Assembly (NCBI GenBank): GCA_904397815.1
Contig: CAJFOT010000104.1
Coordinates: 1-60,225, forward strand
Source: Candidatus Paralachnospira sangeri
Lineage (GTDB): Bacteria; Bacillota; Clostridia; Lachnospirales; Lachnospiraceae
Length of the DNA: 60,225 nt
Direction: 5' to 3'
The notes below the pieces were generated by a model. That model was not told where the DNA came from. It saw only the letters and a list, made by a program, of their open reading frames with translations, and did no database searches. Below, in pieces: positions 26,604 to 35,817 of this stretch (the stretch's first letter is position 1; each line of letters begins with the position of its first letter). The position numbers and the translations under genes were made by a program.

Positions 26604-27590
26604 ATGAACGAAACACAAAAGAACCGTATGCAGACGGTAGGAACAGCATTCAGAGAATTTTACACAAGAAGCGGGATGTTTCTGATTCTTGTGGTGATGC
26701 TGCTAATTGTCAGCTGTTTGACACCAAATTTTCTGCGGGTGACAAATTTATTAAATTTATTGCGTCAGGTATCTTTTACAGCGATTATAGGGTGTGGATT
26801 GACTTTCATACTGATTTCTAAAAATATGGACTTGTCATCGGGGGCGATTGTCAGTCTGACATCTGTGGTGACGGCTTTATTTGCCCATCCGGGGGAATAC
26901 CCGCTGGCGGTATCCATTATATTGGGATTGTTTGTCGGCGTAGCCTGCGGATTTGTAAACGGTGTTATCATAGCGAATTTTGCGATTCCGCCCTTTATTG
27001 TAACGTTAGGGATGAAGGAAGTGGCGTCAGGCCTGGCGTTGTTATTTAGTAATGCATGCCCGATTCCTGATCTGCATGAAGAGATACTGTGGCTGGGTAC
27101 TGGAAGAGTGTTTGGCGTAATTCCGATTCCCTGCGTGATTTTGGCCCTGGTGGTTGCGGTTACATGGGTGATCCTTTCCAGAACGAAATTTGGGCGACAT
27201 GTTCTGGCTGTGGGCGGTAATGAAACAGCGGCTGTCATATCCGGTATTAACGTAAAATGGATTAAGATCAAGGCATATATTCTGGTGGGATTTCTGGCCA
27301 GTTTATCAGCCATTGTCCTGACTGGGCGGAACAGTTCAGGACAGCCCAGCTTGGGCAGCGGGATGGAATTCGATGCAATCGCTGCTGTTATTATTGGAGG
27401 AACCAGCATGAGCGGCGGCGTAGGGACAATCTGGGGTACTGTTATCGGCGCATTGATTATCGGTGTAATCAATAATGGTATGGATCTGATGAATGTAAAT
27501 ATTTACTACCAGCAGATTGCAAAAGGTGTCGTTATGGTTGCGGCGGTACTTCTGGACTGTCTGAAAAACAGGCGGACAACCCGGGGGTGA
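26604..27590 (+). CDS. Ribose-type ABC transporter permease
   Basis: 328 aa with about eight to ten hydrophobic helices. It has the RbsC landmarks GCGLTFILISKNMDLSSGAIVSL, GFVNGVIIANFAIPPFIVTLGM and AVGGNETAAVISGINV. It forms the channel of the sugar importer. RBS AGAGGTG, 24 bp after the ATPase gene. Confidence 0.95.
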   Translation: MNETQKNRMQTVGTAFREFYTRSGMFLILVVMLLIVSCLTPNFLRVTNLLNLLRQVSFTAIIGCGLTFILISKNMDLSSGAIVSLTSVVTALFAHPGEYPLAVSIILGLFVGVACGFVNGVIIANFAIPPFIVTLGMKEVASGLALLFSNACPIPDLHEEILWLGTGRVFGVIPIPCVILALVVAVTWVILSRTKFGRHVLAVGGNETAAVISGINVKWIKIKAYILVGFLASLSAIVLTGRNSSGQPSLGSGMEFDAIAAVIIGGTSMSGGVGTIWGTVIGALIIGVINNGMDLMNVNIYYQQIAKGVVMVAAVLLDCLKNRRTTRG

Positions 27591-27595
27591 CAGAT

Positions 27596-28672
27596 ATGGC
27601 ATATAGGAAAAATTACAGACAGAAAATCAAAGATTGCCTGGCAGGACAGAACAGTTCCAGACATGCCTGTATGTTTTTTATTAATTTCCCTTTTGTACAG
27701 AGTGTAACAGGGGTAGATCTTCACTCATATTTTCATGATCCGAAAGTCATGATGGACGCTCAGGTAGATACCTGGCGGGCGATAGGGACAGAAGGGTGGC
27801 TGTGGCCGGATCTGGGAGTTGTGCCGGAATGTGCGGCTCTAGGCGGACAAGTTGTTTATGATAAAAGGGGATTTCCCTCTATTCAAGCAGATGAAGAAAA
27901 GGAATTGGAGGACTTTCTTAACCTGAAACCGGCAGATCCATATGGAGACAATATGCTGGCTGAGGCCCTGGCAGCCCTGGAATATATGGTTGCGCATAAA
28001 CCATCGGGCTTTGAAGTGCAGGCCAGTATTGTTCAGTCTGCTTTTACAGGAGCTGCTATGCTGCGTGGGATTTCTGAATTTTGTGTGGATTTGCTGGATG
28101 AGCCGGAAAAGGCCAGGGAGCTGATGGATATTGTACTGGAAACGGATATTCGTTACATGAAGGCGCAGGAGCAGATTTTGGGCGGACTGGACCATATCCT
28201 GCTGTCAGATGATATTTCATCTTTTTTGAGCGGGATTCAATTCCAGGAATATGTAATTCCATATTACAAAAAGTTTTTTGACTGTTTTCCCGAAAGTCAG
28301 AGATGGCTTCATAACGATGGGCAGGCCCTTCATCTGGCTCCGTTTTTGTACAGCAGCGGCGTACAATTAAAATTATGGCATACCGGCAGCTGTTTTGATC
28401 ATATAAAGGCCATGGAATCAATGGAAAACAGTCTCTGCATGGCGGGAAATCTGGATCCGGTGGCAGTGGCCGGGATGAGCGAAGAAGAGGTTTATGGCTG
28501 TGCTCTTCGTGAATTGAGAAAATTTAAAGGAAATACTCGGTTTATACTGGGTTTGGGCGGATTTATCAGTTATGGAACGCCGCCGGAAAATATACGGGCT
28601 GTCTTGCGGGCAGCAGATGACGTTATCATAAAGGAGGCAGAATCGTATGACACAATTATTTCAGATACCTGA
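27596..28672 (+). CDS. URO-D family protein (uroporphyrinogen decarboxylase/MtaA-like), first copy
   Basis: 358 aa from ATG 27596 (GGGGGT upstream); a GTG at 27587 is the alternative. TIM-barrel family of haem-pathway decarboxylases and corrinoid methyltransferases. Instead of the methyltransferase H-x-C zinc motif, it shows HTGSC (H-x3-C) in LKLWHTGSCFDHIKAME, with a further Cys in SLCMAGNLDP. The C-terminus GNTRFILGLGGFIS resembles the family GGGF end. The neighbours are sugar-transport and dehydrogenase genes, not haem genes, so a catabolic role such as a lyase or demethylase is more likely than haem synthesis. Confidence 0.8.
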   Translation: MAYRKNYRQKIKDCLAGQNSSRHACMFFINFPFVQSVTGVDLHSYFHDPKVMMDAQVDTWRAIGTEGWLWPDLGVVPECAALGGQVVYDKRGFPSIQADEEKELEDFLNLKPADPYGDNMLAEALAALEYMVAHKPSGFEVQASIVQSAFTGAAMLRGISEFCVDLLDEPEKARELMDIVLETDIRYMKAQEQILGGLDHILLSDDISSFLSGIQFQEYVIPYYKKFFDCFPESQRWLHNDGQALHLAPFLYSSGVQLKLWHTGSCFDHIKAMESMENSLCMAGNLDPVAVAGMSEEEVYGCALRELRKFKGNTRFILGLGGFISYGTPPENIRAVLRAADDVIIKEAESYDTIISDT

Positions 28673-29750
28673 CACGATGAAGGCGGTTGTTCTGACAGAA
28701 CCGGGTAAATTCGAAATACAGCAGGTTCCAACGCCGGTTCCCGGTGATGACGAAGTGCTGTGCCGTATTATGGCAGTGGCAATCTGCGGCAGTGATCCGG
28801 AAATATTTCACGGTGATCTGGCAGGACACTGGCCGCCTTCCTATCCTTTTATAGCCGGTCATGAATGGGCTGGCGTTGTTGTGGCAGCAGGGAAGAATGT
28901 AAAAGAATATCAGCCAGGCGACAGGGTAGCAGGAGAGGCACATTGCGGATGCGGGAAATGTGAAAATTGCCTGAAGGGAAGATATACGTTATGCCTGAAT
29001 TATGGAGACAAATCTACAGGTCATCGTCATTACGGCTTTGTAGACCCTGGTGCTTACGCACAGTATCAGGTTTACAATCCCAAATCCCTGACCTGCCTCC
29101 CGTCTCAGATTTCATTTGCGGAAGGTTCTATGAATGATACAGTGGGTGTTGCCATGCATGGAGTAGAACTGACAGGTGTAACACCAGGCGGAACTGCAGT
29201 GATAATTGGACCCGGACCAATTGGACTGTCTGCCATGAGAATTGCAAAAGCATTGGGGAGCGGAAGAGTCATTATGGTAGGCCGGGGAGACCGGCTGGAC
29301 TTTGCAGAAAATGCCGGAGCAGATGCAGTTGTAAATTTTATGAAGGAAGATCCTGTAGAGGCTGTAAGGCGGTATACTGACGGAATTGGAGCAGATCATA
29401 TTTTTGAGTGTTCCGGTGCTCCTGGAACGATGGTGCAGGCGATTAAAATGGCCCGCAGAGGCGGAACGGTAAGTCTGATTGGTGTGGCGAAAGATTCTGT
29501 AATGGAGCAGGTGCCGTTTAAATATGTAGCATATAATGAAATTCTGGTAGTAGGCTCCAAAGCAAATCCCAATGTATCCAGAAAGGTATTGAACCTGATG
29601 GCATCCGGTCAGGTTCCGGTTAAAGATCTGATTTCTCACCGCTTTTTACTGGAGGATATGGAACGGGCATTGGATGTTTTTACCGGGAGAAAGGAGCATG
29701 TGGTAAAAGTAGTTATTTGTCCGAATGGAATCGAGGCGGCGAATGGATAA
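28647..29750 (+). CDS. Zinc-dependent medium-chain alcohol/polyol dehydrogenase
   Basis: 367 aa. The catalytic zinc region AICGSDPEIFHGD and GHEWAGVVVAAG, the structural zinc cysteines CGCGKCENCLKGRYTLC, and the NAD Rossmann motif IIGPGPIGLSAMRIAKALG identify a sorbitol/threonine/L-idonate-type dehydrogenase. It overlaps the URO-D gene by 26 bp, implying coupled translation. Probably oxidises a polyol or sugar acid in the pathway. Confidence 0.92.
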   Translation: MTQLFQIPDTMKAVVLTEPGKFEIQQVPTPVPGDDEVLCRIMAVAICGSDPEIFHGDLAGHWPPSYPFIAGHEWAGVVVAAGKNVKEYQPGDRVAGEAHCGCGKCENCLKGRYTLCLNYGDKSTGHRHYGFVDPGAYAQYQVYNPKSLTCLPSQISFAEGSMNDTVGVAMHGVELTGVTPGGTAVIIGPGPIGLSAMRIAKALGSGRVIMVGRGDRLDFAENAGADAVVNFMKEDPVEAVRRYTDGIGADHIFECSGAPGTMVQAIKMARRGGTVSLIGVAKDSVMEQVPFKYVAYNEILVVGSKANPNVSRKVLNLMASGQVPVKDLISHRFLLEDMERALDVFTGRKEHVVKVVICPNGIEAANG

Positions 29751-30690
29751 TAGACATGATACGATTATAATCATTGGAAGTGGCATGATGGGATCTGGTA
29801 TCGCTGCCTGCAGTGCAGCGTCGGGCAGACGGACGATCCTGTCTGATACGGATCGCAGCCGGGCAGAAAAAGGGGCAGATGAAGCGCGGGAAAAGTTGAG
29901 GTATCTTCAGGAGCGTGGTCTGGTTTCGACGGAGGAATGGGAACATGGCTGTGATCTGTTAGTTCCAAGCAGAGATTACAGAGAAGAACGGGAACGTGCC
30001 TGTCTGGTAATTGAGGCAGTGACAGAAAATCTGGAACTGAAACAGAAAGTATTTGCTGATTTGGACCGGACTTTTCCAGAGGAGATTCCGATCGCCAGCA
30101 ATACATCAGGACTCCGCATTACAGATATTTCTAATAAAATGGAGCATCCGGAACGGGCGGTGACGGCTCACTTCTGGTTTCCTGCCCACCTGATTCCGCT
30201 GGTGGAAGTTGTAATAGGTGAAAAAACTAGTTCTGAGACTGCGGAACAGGTGAAAAACGAATTGCTGAGATGGAAAAAGGCTCCTGTAATTGTAAAAAAA
30301 GATCTGCCGGGGCAGCTGGCAAACCGTATTTTACAGGCAGTTATCCGGGAGGCGGTAAATATTGTAGAGATAGGGCTGGCATCGGCGGAGGATGTAGATA
30401 CAGCAATTAAAATGGGGATGGGAATCCGTCTTCCGGTGTGGGGTCCCCTGGAGCATGTAGATACAGTAGGAATGGAATTGTGCAAGAGTGTGCAGGATAC
30501 CGTTCTGCCTGGCATCAGTTCCCGTATAAGCGCTTCTCCGCAATTTCAGCAGAAGATTGACCGGCGGCAGCTGGGAGTGAAAACGGGCCATGGCTTTTAT
30601 GACTGGACGAAGAAGGACCATGCAAAACTGGAACAGCTGCGTGACGATTTTATTGTAAATGCGGTCCGTTTTATGAGAGAAAACCCCTGA
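29743..30690 (+). CDS. 3-hydroxyacyl-CoA dehydrogenase-family oxidoreductase (gulonate-dehydrogenase-like by context)
   Basis: 315 aa. N-terminal NAD motif IIIIGSGMMGSGIAACSAASG, the conserved IEAVTENLELKQKVFADLD and ASNTSGLRITDISN, and the catalytic His in AVTAHFWFPAHLIPLVEVV. The C-terminal domain has LANRILQAVIREAVNIVEIG. The family includes L-gulonate 3-dehydrogenase and carnitine dehydrogenase, and in a sugar operon a sugar-acid substrate is plausible. The ATG at 29743 overlaps the preceding gene by 8 bp; the ATG at 29725 lacks a better ribosome site. Confidence 0.88.
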   Translation: MDNRHDTIIIIGSGMMGSGIAACSAASGRRTILSDTDRSRAEKGADEAREKLRYLQERGLVSTEEWEHGCDLLVPSRDYREERERACLVIEAVTENLELKQKVFADLDRTFPEEIPIASNTSGLRITDISNKMEHPERAVTAHFWFPAHLIPLVEVVIGEKTSSETAEQVKNELLRWKKAPVIVKKDLPGQLANRILQAVIREAVNIVEIGLASAEDVDTAIKMGMGIRLPVWGPLEHVDTVGMELCKSVQDTVLPGISSRISASPQFQQKIDRRQLGVKTGHGFYDWTKKDHAKLEQLRDDFIVNAVRFMRENP

Positions 30691-30699
30691 TCTGGTTTC

Positions 30700-30728
30700 T
30701 TGATTTCTATCAGTGCCTAGTTTATAAT
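30700..30728 (+). promoter_or_regulatory. Promoter of the gntR-family gene
   Basis: TTGATT (30700-30705), a 17-bp spacer and perfect TATAAT (30723-30728), just upstream of the regulator. Confidence 0.6.
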
Positions 30729-30764
30729 AAGCATATAATGCCAAAGATGGAAGGATATGGGATC

Positions 30765-31427
30765 ATGACGCAGGAAAAAATAGAGGTTCAAAACTTACAG
30801 GAAATTATTTTCGACAGATTAAAAGGTGAAATACTGGACGGGACACTGAAACCTGGTGATCCTATCAATGCGGTAGATACAGCAAACCGGTTTGGGATCA
30901 GCAGAACCCCTGTCCGTGAAGCGATCAGCAAGCTGGAAGCAATTGCTCTGGTGGAAAAAGTACCTCGATGCGGATACAAAGTGGCAGGGTTTTCCATCAC
31001 AGAAGTATTAGAAACATATTATCTGCGTGCCAGCATGGAGGGAATGGCAGCTTCTATGGCAGCTAAAAATTTCACTGCAGAACAGAGAGAACAGCTTCGC
31101 GAGATTTGCAGACGCTCACAGGATACATTGAAATATGGGGATCATAAGGACTTTCTGGAATTAAATACGCAGATGCATGAATTAATTTACAGTGCGATTC
31201 AGACAACATCTATACGGGAGCTGCTGCACAGATACCGGGATATTACAAAGCGGTATGCGGCGCTGGGCGTGGAGCTTACAGGGCGAAATGAACAGCTGTC
31301 GGAGGAGCATCAGAACCTGGTGGATGCGATCGTCCGGGCAGATTCAGAACAAGCTGAATATTGGGCGAAACGTCATCTGATTAGTACTGCTAAAAGCATC
31401 GCAAATAACTGGAAGGATGTCCAATAA
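30765..31427 (+). CDS. GntR family transcription regulator, FCD (FadR) subfamily
   Basis: 220 aa. The winged helix includes IIFDRLKGEILDGTLKPGDPI and FGISRTPVREAISKLEAIALVEK. The FCD effector domain (about residues 85-215) has the helical bundle and probable metal-binding acidic/His residues (YYLRASMEGMAA, LNTQMHELIYSAI, HQNLVDAI). Ligands in this subfamily are usually sugar acids or organic acids, matching the local operon. The start at 30765 has AAGGA at proper spacing; ATGs at 30738 and 30747 are less likely. It is followed by a terminator. Confidence 0.9.
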   Translation: MTQEKIEVQNLQEIIFDRLKGEILDGTLKPGDPINAVDTANRFGISRTPVREAISKLEAIALVEKVPRCGYKVAGFSITEVLETYYLRASMEGMAASMAAKNFTAEQREQLREICRRSQDTLKYGDHKDFLELNTQMHELIYSAIQTTSIRELLHRYRDITKRYAALGVELTGRNEQLSEEHQNLVDAIVRADSEQAEYWAKRHLISTAKSIANNWKDVQ

Positions 31428-31443
31428 TACATATGTGTCGATA

Positions 31444-31476
31444 AAAAAGCCGTTGGTATTGTACCGGCGGCTTTTT
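31444..31476 (+). terminator. Terminator after the gntR-family gene
   Basis: AAAAAGCCGTTGGTA pairs with TACCGGCGGCTTTTT (one mismatch, short loop) and ends in a T run. It separates the importer unit from the 31.5-34.6 kb unit. Confidence 0.8.
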
Positions 31477-31533
31477 CGTAGACATAAAAAATAGCAGATT
31501 GAATGTATAAGGATCAGAAAGGAAGGAACAGCA

Positions 31534-32490
31534 ATGACAGAACGGGAAAACGCTCTTTTAGCTATTCATCATCAACAGCCGCAGTGGCTGCCGGATAATG
31601 ATGCGTTTTATCTGGTTGACCCGCCGGATATAGAACGTCCTTTACATGCTTCGGGACGGGATATGTATGGCGTATACTGGTCTCTGCCGGATATGCCAGG
31701 TGCACTGACATATCATGACGATCGACTGCCGCCAGTTTTAGAGGATGTGACAGAATGGAGAGAAAAAGTACATTTTTGTGATTTAACGCAGTTGGACTGG
31801 CAGGAGGCTGCCAGACAGGCAGATCATTATGACCGGGAAAATAAAATTATTCTGTGCCGGAATATGATCGGGCTTTTTGAGCGTGTACAGATGCTGATGC
31901 GGTTTCAGGACGCTTTGATGAGTTTTCTGACAGAGCCGGAGGAAATGTATGCGCTTCTGGGAGCGATTGCAGATCAGAAAATTCGTCAGATACAGCTGTA
32001 TGCGGAATATATCAGGCCGGATGCCATTAAGTATCAGGATGACTGGGGAAATCAGCTGGCTACCTTTATCAGTCCTCAGGTGTGGAGGGAACTGGTAAAA
32101 CCCCATACAAAACGGATTTATGATGCTATTCATGACTGTGGCATGATGGTAATGCAGCATTCCTGCGGGCGCGTGGAGGCACTGGTGCCGGACATGGTGG
32201 AAATGGGGGCTGAAATGTGGCAGTCCTGTCAGTCATGTAATGATCTTGCGGCTCTGAAACGTACATGGGGAGACAGGATTACATTTGTAGGCGCGCTGGA
32301 TGATCAGAAAGTTCTGGATATGCCGGATGTTACAGAAGAACAGATTGAACAGGAGGTCAAAGAAAAAATTCAGATGCTTGCGCCGGGAGGAGGATTTATT
32401 ATCGGGCCCAATGGAACAAGCCTTGCGCCTGAACGGGAAGCGTTGGTTCGGCGGCTGATAAAAAAATATGCAGGAGAAATATATGGGTGA
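31534..32490 (+). CDS. URO-D family protein (MtaA/CmuA-like), second copy
   Basis: 318 aa. It keeps the zinc-type H-x-C motif (MQHSCGRVEALVPDMVEMG) of the corrinoid methyltransferase branch. A second pair, CQSC, lies about 25 residues later, and the C-terminal GGGFIIGPNG has Asn where the methyltransferases have a Cys. No corrinoid protein gene is in the window. A demethylase or a decarboxylase/lyase acting on the imported compound are both possible. RBS GAAAGGAAGG. Confidence 0.82.
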   Translation: MTERENALLAIHHQQPQWLPDNDAFYLVDPPDIERPLHASGRDMYGVYWSLPDMPGALTYHDDRLPPVLEDVTEWREKVHFCDLTQLDWQEAARQADHYDRENKIILCRNMIGLFERVQMLMRFQDALMSFLTEPEEMYALLGAIADQKIRQIQLYAEYIRPDAIKYQDDWGNQLATFISPQVWRELVKPHTKRIYDAIHDCGMMVMQHSCGRVEALVPDMVEMGAEMWQSCQSCNDLAALKRTWGDRITFVGALDDQKVLDMPDVTEEQIEQEVKEKIQMLAPGGGFIIGPNGTSLAPEREALVRRLIKKYAGEIYG

Positions 32491-33586
32491 TAAACATTTA
32501 AAACTATTTGTGGGGACTTATACGATGCCGATCCGATTTGGAACTGGTCAGATCCTGGAGGGAAAAGGCCGCGGAATTTACTTGATAGAGCTGGATGAGA
32601 ATACAGGTATTTTAGAGATGCGGCATGTCTGCGGGAATATTGATAATCCCTCTTATCTGGCTCTGGCACCGGATGGACGACATTTATATACGGTGAACGA
32701 ATTAAAACAATTTGAGGGGGAAAACAGCGGTGCTGTATCAGCCTTTTTTGTTAATGCGGATGGGACTCTGGATAAACTGAATCAGATGCCAACCGGGGGA
32801 ACGGATCCTTGTTATGTAACTATGGATCAGAAAGGGAAGAATCTCTATATTGCTAATTTTATGAGTGGGAGTGTGGCTGGATTTGCGTTGGAACAGAATG
32901 GAAGCCTGGGAGTCAGACACAGTTTTTTTCAGCACCAGGGCCGGGGTCTGCTGAATGACCGGCAGGCCGGCCCCCATGCCCATTCTGTTGTATTTACTTT
33001 AGACGGACAAAAGGCATTTGTTCCGGATCTGGGGCTGGATCGCTTGGTGGTTTATCAGGTGGATTCGTCTGGACAGCTTAGAAATCAGGCGGATGATCAC
33101 ATCCAGCTGCCGCCAGGCTCTGGCCCAAGGTATGGAGTATTCTCTCGTGATGGACGTTTTGGTTATTTTATTAATGAATTAAGTTGTTCCATTACAGTTT
33201 TTCAATGTGACAGCAGCTGGGAACTTCAGGCGATTCAGACCGTTTCATCGATTCCGGAAGGCGAGGACGTGAATGGCAGTATTTGCGCCCATCTGGCACT
33301 GACACCTGATGGCCGTTTCCTATATGGTTCTAACCGGGGGCATGACAGTCTGTCACTGTTTTGTGTAAATAAAGACGGAAGCCTTGATTTTCTGGACAAT
33401 TGCAGCTGCAAAGGCAAAACCCCCAGGCATTTCTGCATTACACCTTCGGGCAGGTATTTATTATGTGCAAATCAGGACTCGGATCAGATTATCTGTTTTT
33501 CGATCGATGATACAGGGAAACTTTCACAGGTATCTGCTTTGGCAGTTCCTACACCTGTGTGTATTCTGCCATGGCATGAGCAGTAA
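32483..33586 (+). CDS. Seven-bladed beta-propeller lactonase (6-phosphogluconolactonase YbhE type)
   Basis: 367 aa. Repeated beta-propeller blades with LALAPDGRHLYTVNEL, GTDPCYVTMDQKGKNLYIANF, GPHAHSVVFTLDGQKAFVPDLGLD and the C-terminal TPRHFCITPSGRYLLCANQ are diagnostic. It probably hydrolyses a sugar lactone formed by one of the dehydrogenases. It overlaps the URO-D gene by 8 bp. The ATG at 32483 with GGAG upstream is preferred to the one at 32468. Confidence 0.9.
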   Translation: MGDKHLKLFVGTYTMPIRFGTGQILEGKGRGIYLIELDENTGILEMRHVCGNIDNPSYLALAPDGRHLYTVNELKQFEGENSGAVSAFFVNADGTLDKLNQMPTGGTDPCYVTMDQKGKNLYIANFMSGSVAGFALEQNGSLGVRHSFFQHQGRGLLNDRQAGPHAHSVVFTLDGQKAFVPDLGLDRLVVYQVDSSGQLRNQADDHIQLPPGSGPRYGVFSRDGRFGYFINELSCSITVFQCDSSWELQAIQTVSSIPEGEDVNGSICAHLALTPDGRFLYGSNRGHDSLSLFCVNKDGSLDFLDNCSCKGKTPRHFCITPSGRYLLCANQDSDQIICFSIDDTGKLSQVSALAVPTPVCILPWHEQ

Positions 33587-33668
33587 TGCCGCAAGCTGCT
33601 GTTATATGCTGATACAAGAAAAACATATATGAGGAATATACGGAAGTATACGTTGAAAGGGAAATGAT

Positions 33669-34559
33669 ATGAGAGAGCCTATACAAAATTATTTTAAAAT
33701 TGGTACGCTGCAGTGGATGAGCTATCCTGACCTTAGTCCGGCTGATGGAATCAGGATGACGGAGGCTGATCCGTTTTTTGAATATGTAGAAGTGGGAAAT
33801 TTCAAACATAATCTGGAAAAGCAGGAAGCAGGTGATCTGCTTCGAAAATCGCGGTTAGAGGCCGGATATGGTTTAGCGCCTCTGTTTTTAACGAATGGGT
33901 ATAATCCAAATGCATTAGATGAAATGGTGAGGAAGAATGCGGAAAATGCGATTCTGGAGGCAGTTGATGAGGCCGCTGAGTGGGGCATGGACAGTGTCGT
34001 TATGATTGCAGGCCCCTGGCAGAAAAAATATACCGAACAGGCAGTGAACCAGCTGGTACGGACGACGGCACACGCCTGTGCGTATGCGGCGCCGAAAGGA
34101 ATTCGAATCGAACTGGAAATCTTTGATTATGATTTTGACAAATGTCTGTTGGTTGGCCCTGCGTCTTTAGCAGCAGATTATGCGGAACGAATTCGCAGAG
34201 ATTATAATAATTTTGGCTTGCTGGCAGATTTAAGCCATTTTCCGCTGGTCAGAGAGAAAACTGAGGATGTGATTCGGCTTCTCCAGCCATACATGACCCA
34301 TTTCCACATTGGGAATGCAATTATTGAAAAAGGAAAAGCCGGATATGGGGATACACACCCTCCTTTTGGCGTGCAGGGTGGCGCCAATGGTGTTCAGGAA
34401 ATAACGGAATTCCTGAAAGCACTGAAGAAGAACGGTTTTTTTGATCTGTCCTGGCGCCCGGTACTGTCTTTTGAAATAAAGCCGCGCCAGGGAGAAAGCC
34501 CGGATCAAGTATTGAAAGATGCAAAGGAGACATTGATGAAAGCGTGGGAAAGCGTGTGA
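33669..34559 (+). CDS. Sugar phosphate isomerase/epimerase (xylose isomerase-like TIM barrel)
   Basis: 296 aa. The metal-binding residues of the AP-endonuclease-2-like barrel are visible: Glu in IRIELEIFDYD, Asp/His in GLLADLSHFP, His in THFHIGNA and Glu in VLSFEIKP. Such enzymes isomerise or epimerise keto-sugars or dehydrate inosose-type polyols. It ends the cluster. RBS GAAAGGGAAATG. Confidence 0.88.
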   Translation: MREPIQNYFKIGTLQWMSYPDLSPADGIRMTEADPFFEYVEVGNFKHNLEKQEAGDLLRKSRLEAGYGLAPLFLTNGYNPNALDEMVRKNAENAILEAVDEAAEWGMDSVVMIAGPWQKKYTEQAVNQLVRTTAHACAYAAPKGIRIELEIFDYDFDKCLLVGPASLAADYAERIRRDYNNFGLLADLSHFPLVREKTEDVIRLLQPYMTHFHIGNAIIEKGKAGYGDTHPPFGVQGGANGVQEITEFLKALKKNGFFDLSWRPVLSFEIKPRQGESPDQVLKDAKETLMKAWESV

Positions 34560-34754
34560 TTTTTGCGTGTGTATTGATTTTGAAAATCTTGTAAATAAAT
34601 GATGCTGCCGCAGTATCGGGAGGCATTGCCAGTGAACTGTATGCATGTATCATCGCCAGATAGTTGGCAGTAAAGTTAAACTGCAATTGAATGTAAAAGA
34701 GCAACACGTTTGCCAAAAAGCATGTTATAATATAGAAAAAGGTGGTGCTGTCAT

Positions 34755-35597
34755 ATGAGGACTGAGGAAAAGACACTTCAGGAATTGAATCTGGATGATG
34801 ATTTTATGTTCGCAAAAGTTATGAGCGATCAGGAAATCTGCCGGAAAGTGCTGGAACAGATACTGGATATTTCAATTAAAGAGGTTGTAGTGCCCTCGAC
34901 ACAGAGAACCATCGATATTTTGCTGGAAGGGAAGGGCGTGCGGCTGGATGTATATGTAAATGATGAAAACGGTACGGTTTACAACGTGGAAATGCAGCGT
35001 GGAAGAAAAAGACAGCTGCCCAAGCGCTCAAGATATTATCAGGGAAGCATTGATCTGGACCTGATTTCGGCGGGCCAGCCATATACCTCATTGAAGAAAA
35101 CGTATATAATTTTTATCTGTGTGTTTGATCCCTTTCAGGGACAAAGGCACAGGTACACGTTTGAATATATCTGTCATGAAGATCACACGATTGCGCTGGG
35201 AGATGAAACAACAAAAATATTTCTGAATACACGGGGAAAATTAGATGATGTGAGCGCCGAATTGAAAGAATTCCTGACTTATGTGGAAAATACAACAGAC
35301 GCCTATGCCGCGCGTGCGGAGAATCCGCTGATACAGGAGATTCATGAGAAGGTGAAGGAAGTAAAACAGAGCAAAGAGATGGAGGTGGAATATATGACCT
35401 TGCTGCAGAGAGACAGGGAGAATATTGAGCTGGGCCGTGAAGAAGGTCGTGAAGAAGGCCTTAGAGACGGTTCTGTGTGGACGGCGAAGATTATCCGGCT
35501 GTATCATTCTGGTATGGGGAGTAAAGATATTGCGGAGAAACTGGACCTGGATATGGATTATGTTACCAGGGCGATTTATGAGTATGAAAATGCCTGA
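34755..35597 (+). CDS. Rpn family recombination-promoting nuclease / PD-(D/E)XK putative transposase
   Basis: 280 aa. It has the family N-terminus (LNLDDDFMFAKVMSDQEICRKVLEQIL) and the catalytic core (VRLDVYVNDENG, then YNVEMQRG; Asp ... Glu-x-Gln). The later YTFEYICHED and the charged coiled C-terminus LGREEGREEG are also typical. Rpn proteins are RecA-independent DNA endonucleases, often in multiple copies and phase-variable. An extended -10 (TGT-TATAAT, 34726-34731) lies upstream. It is independent of the sugar operon. Confidence 0.88.
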   Translation: MRTEEKTLQELNLDDDFMFAKVMSDQEICRKVLEQILDISIKEVVVPSTQRTIDILLEGKGVRLDVYVNDENGTVYNVEMQRGRKRQLPKRSRYYQGSIDLDLISAGQPYTSLKKTYIIFICVFDPFQGQRHRYTFEYICHEDHTIALGDETTKIFLNTRGKLDDVSAELKEFLTYVENTTDAYAARAENPLIQEIHEKVKEVKQSKEMEVEYMTLLQRDRENIELGREEGREEGLRDGSVWTAKIIRLYHSGMGSKDIAEKLDLDMDYVTRAIYEYENA

Positions 35598-35637
35598 GAA
35601 AAGCAGATGTCTTTAAAAATATGGAAATGAGAAAAAA

Positions 35638-35672
35638 CAAAAACAGGCTTTCTGCGGGAAGTCTGTTTTTAT
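35638..35672 (+). terminator. Terminator after the rpn-family gene
   Basis: AAAACAGGCTTTC pairs with GGAAGTCTGTTTT (one G-U) with a T run after it. Confidence 0.75.
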
Positions 35673-35720
35673 TTGCCTTGCTCTGATTTCCTGTGCGCGT
35701 TCATGTGCCGCAAAAAAAAC

Positions 35721-35749
35721 TTGCGCAGCATCTGTTTTTATGTTACGAT
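35721..35749 (+). promoter_or_regulatory. Promoter of the ACT-hom-tex operon
   Basis: TTGCGC (35721-35726), a 17-bp spacer and TACGAT (35744-35749), extended -10 TGT. Confidence 0.6.
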
Positions 35750-35817
35750 CTTTCAAGTGAGCACAAATGTTTTTGTGGTAGAGACATGATTCTTTGATGC
35801 ACAGGCAGGTGTGAGAA

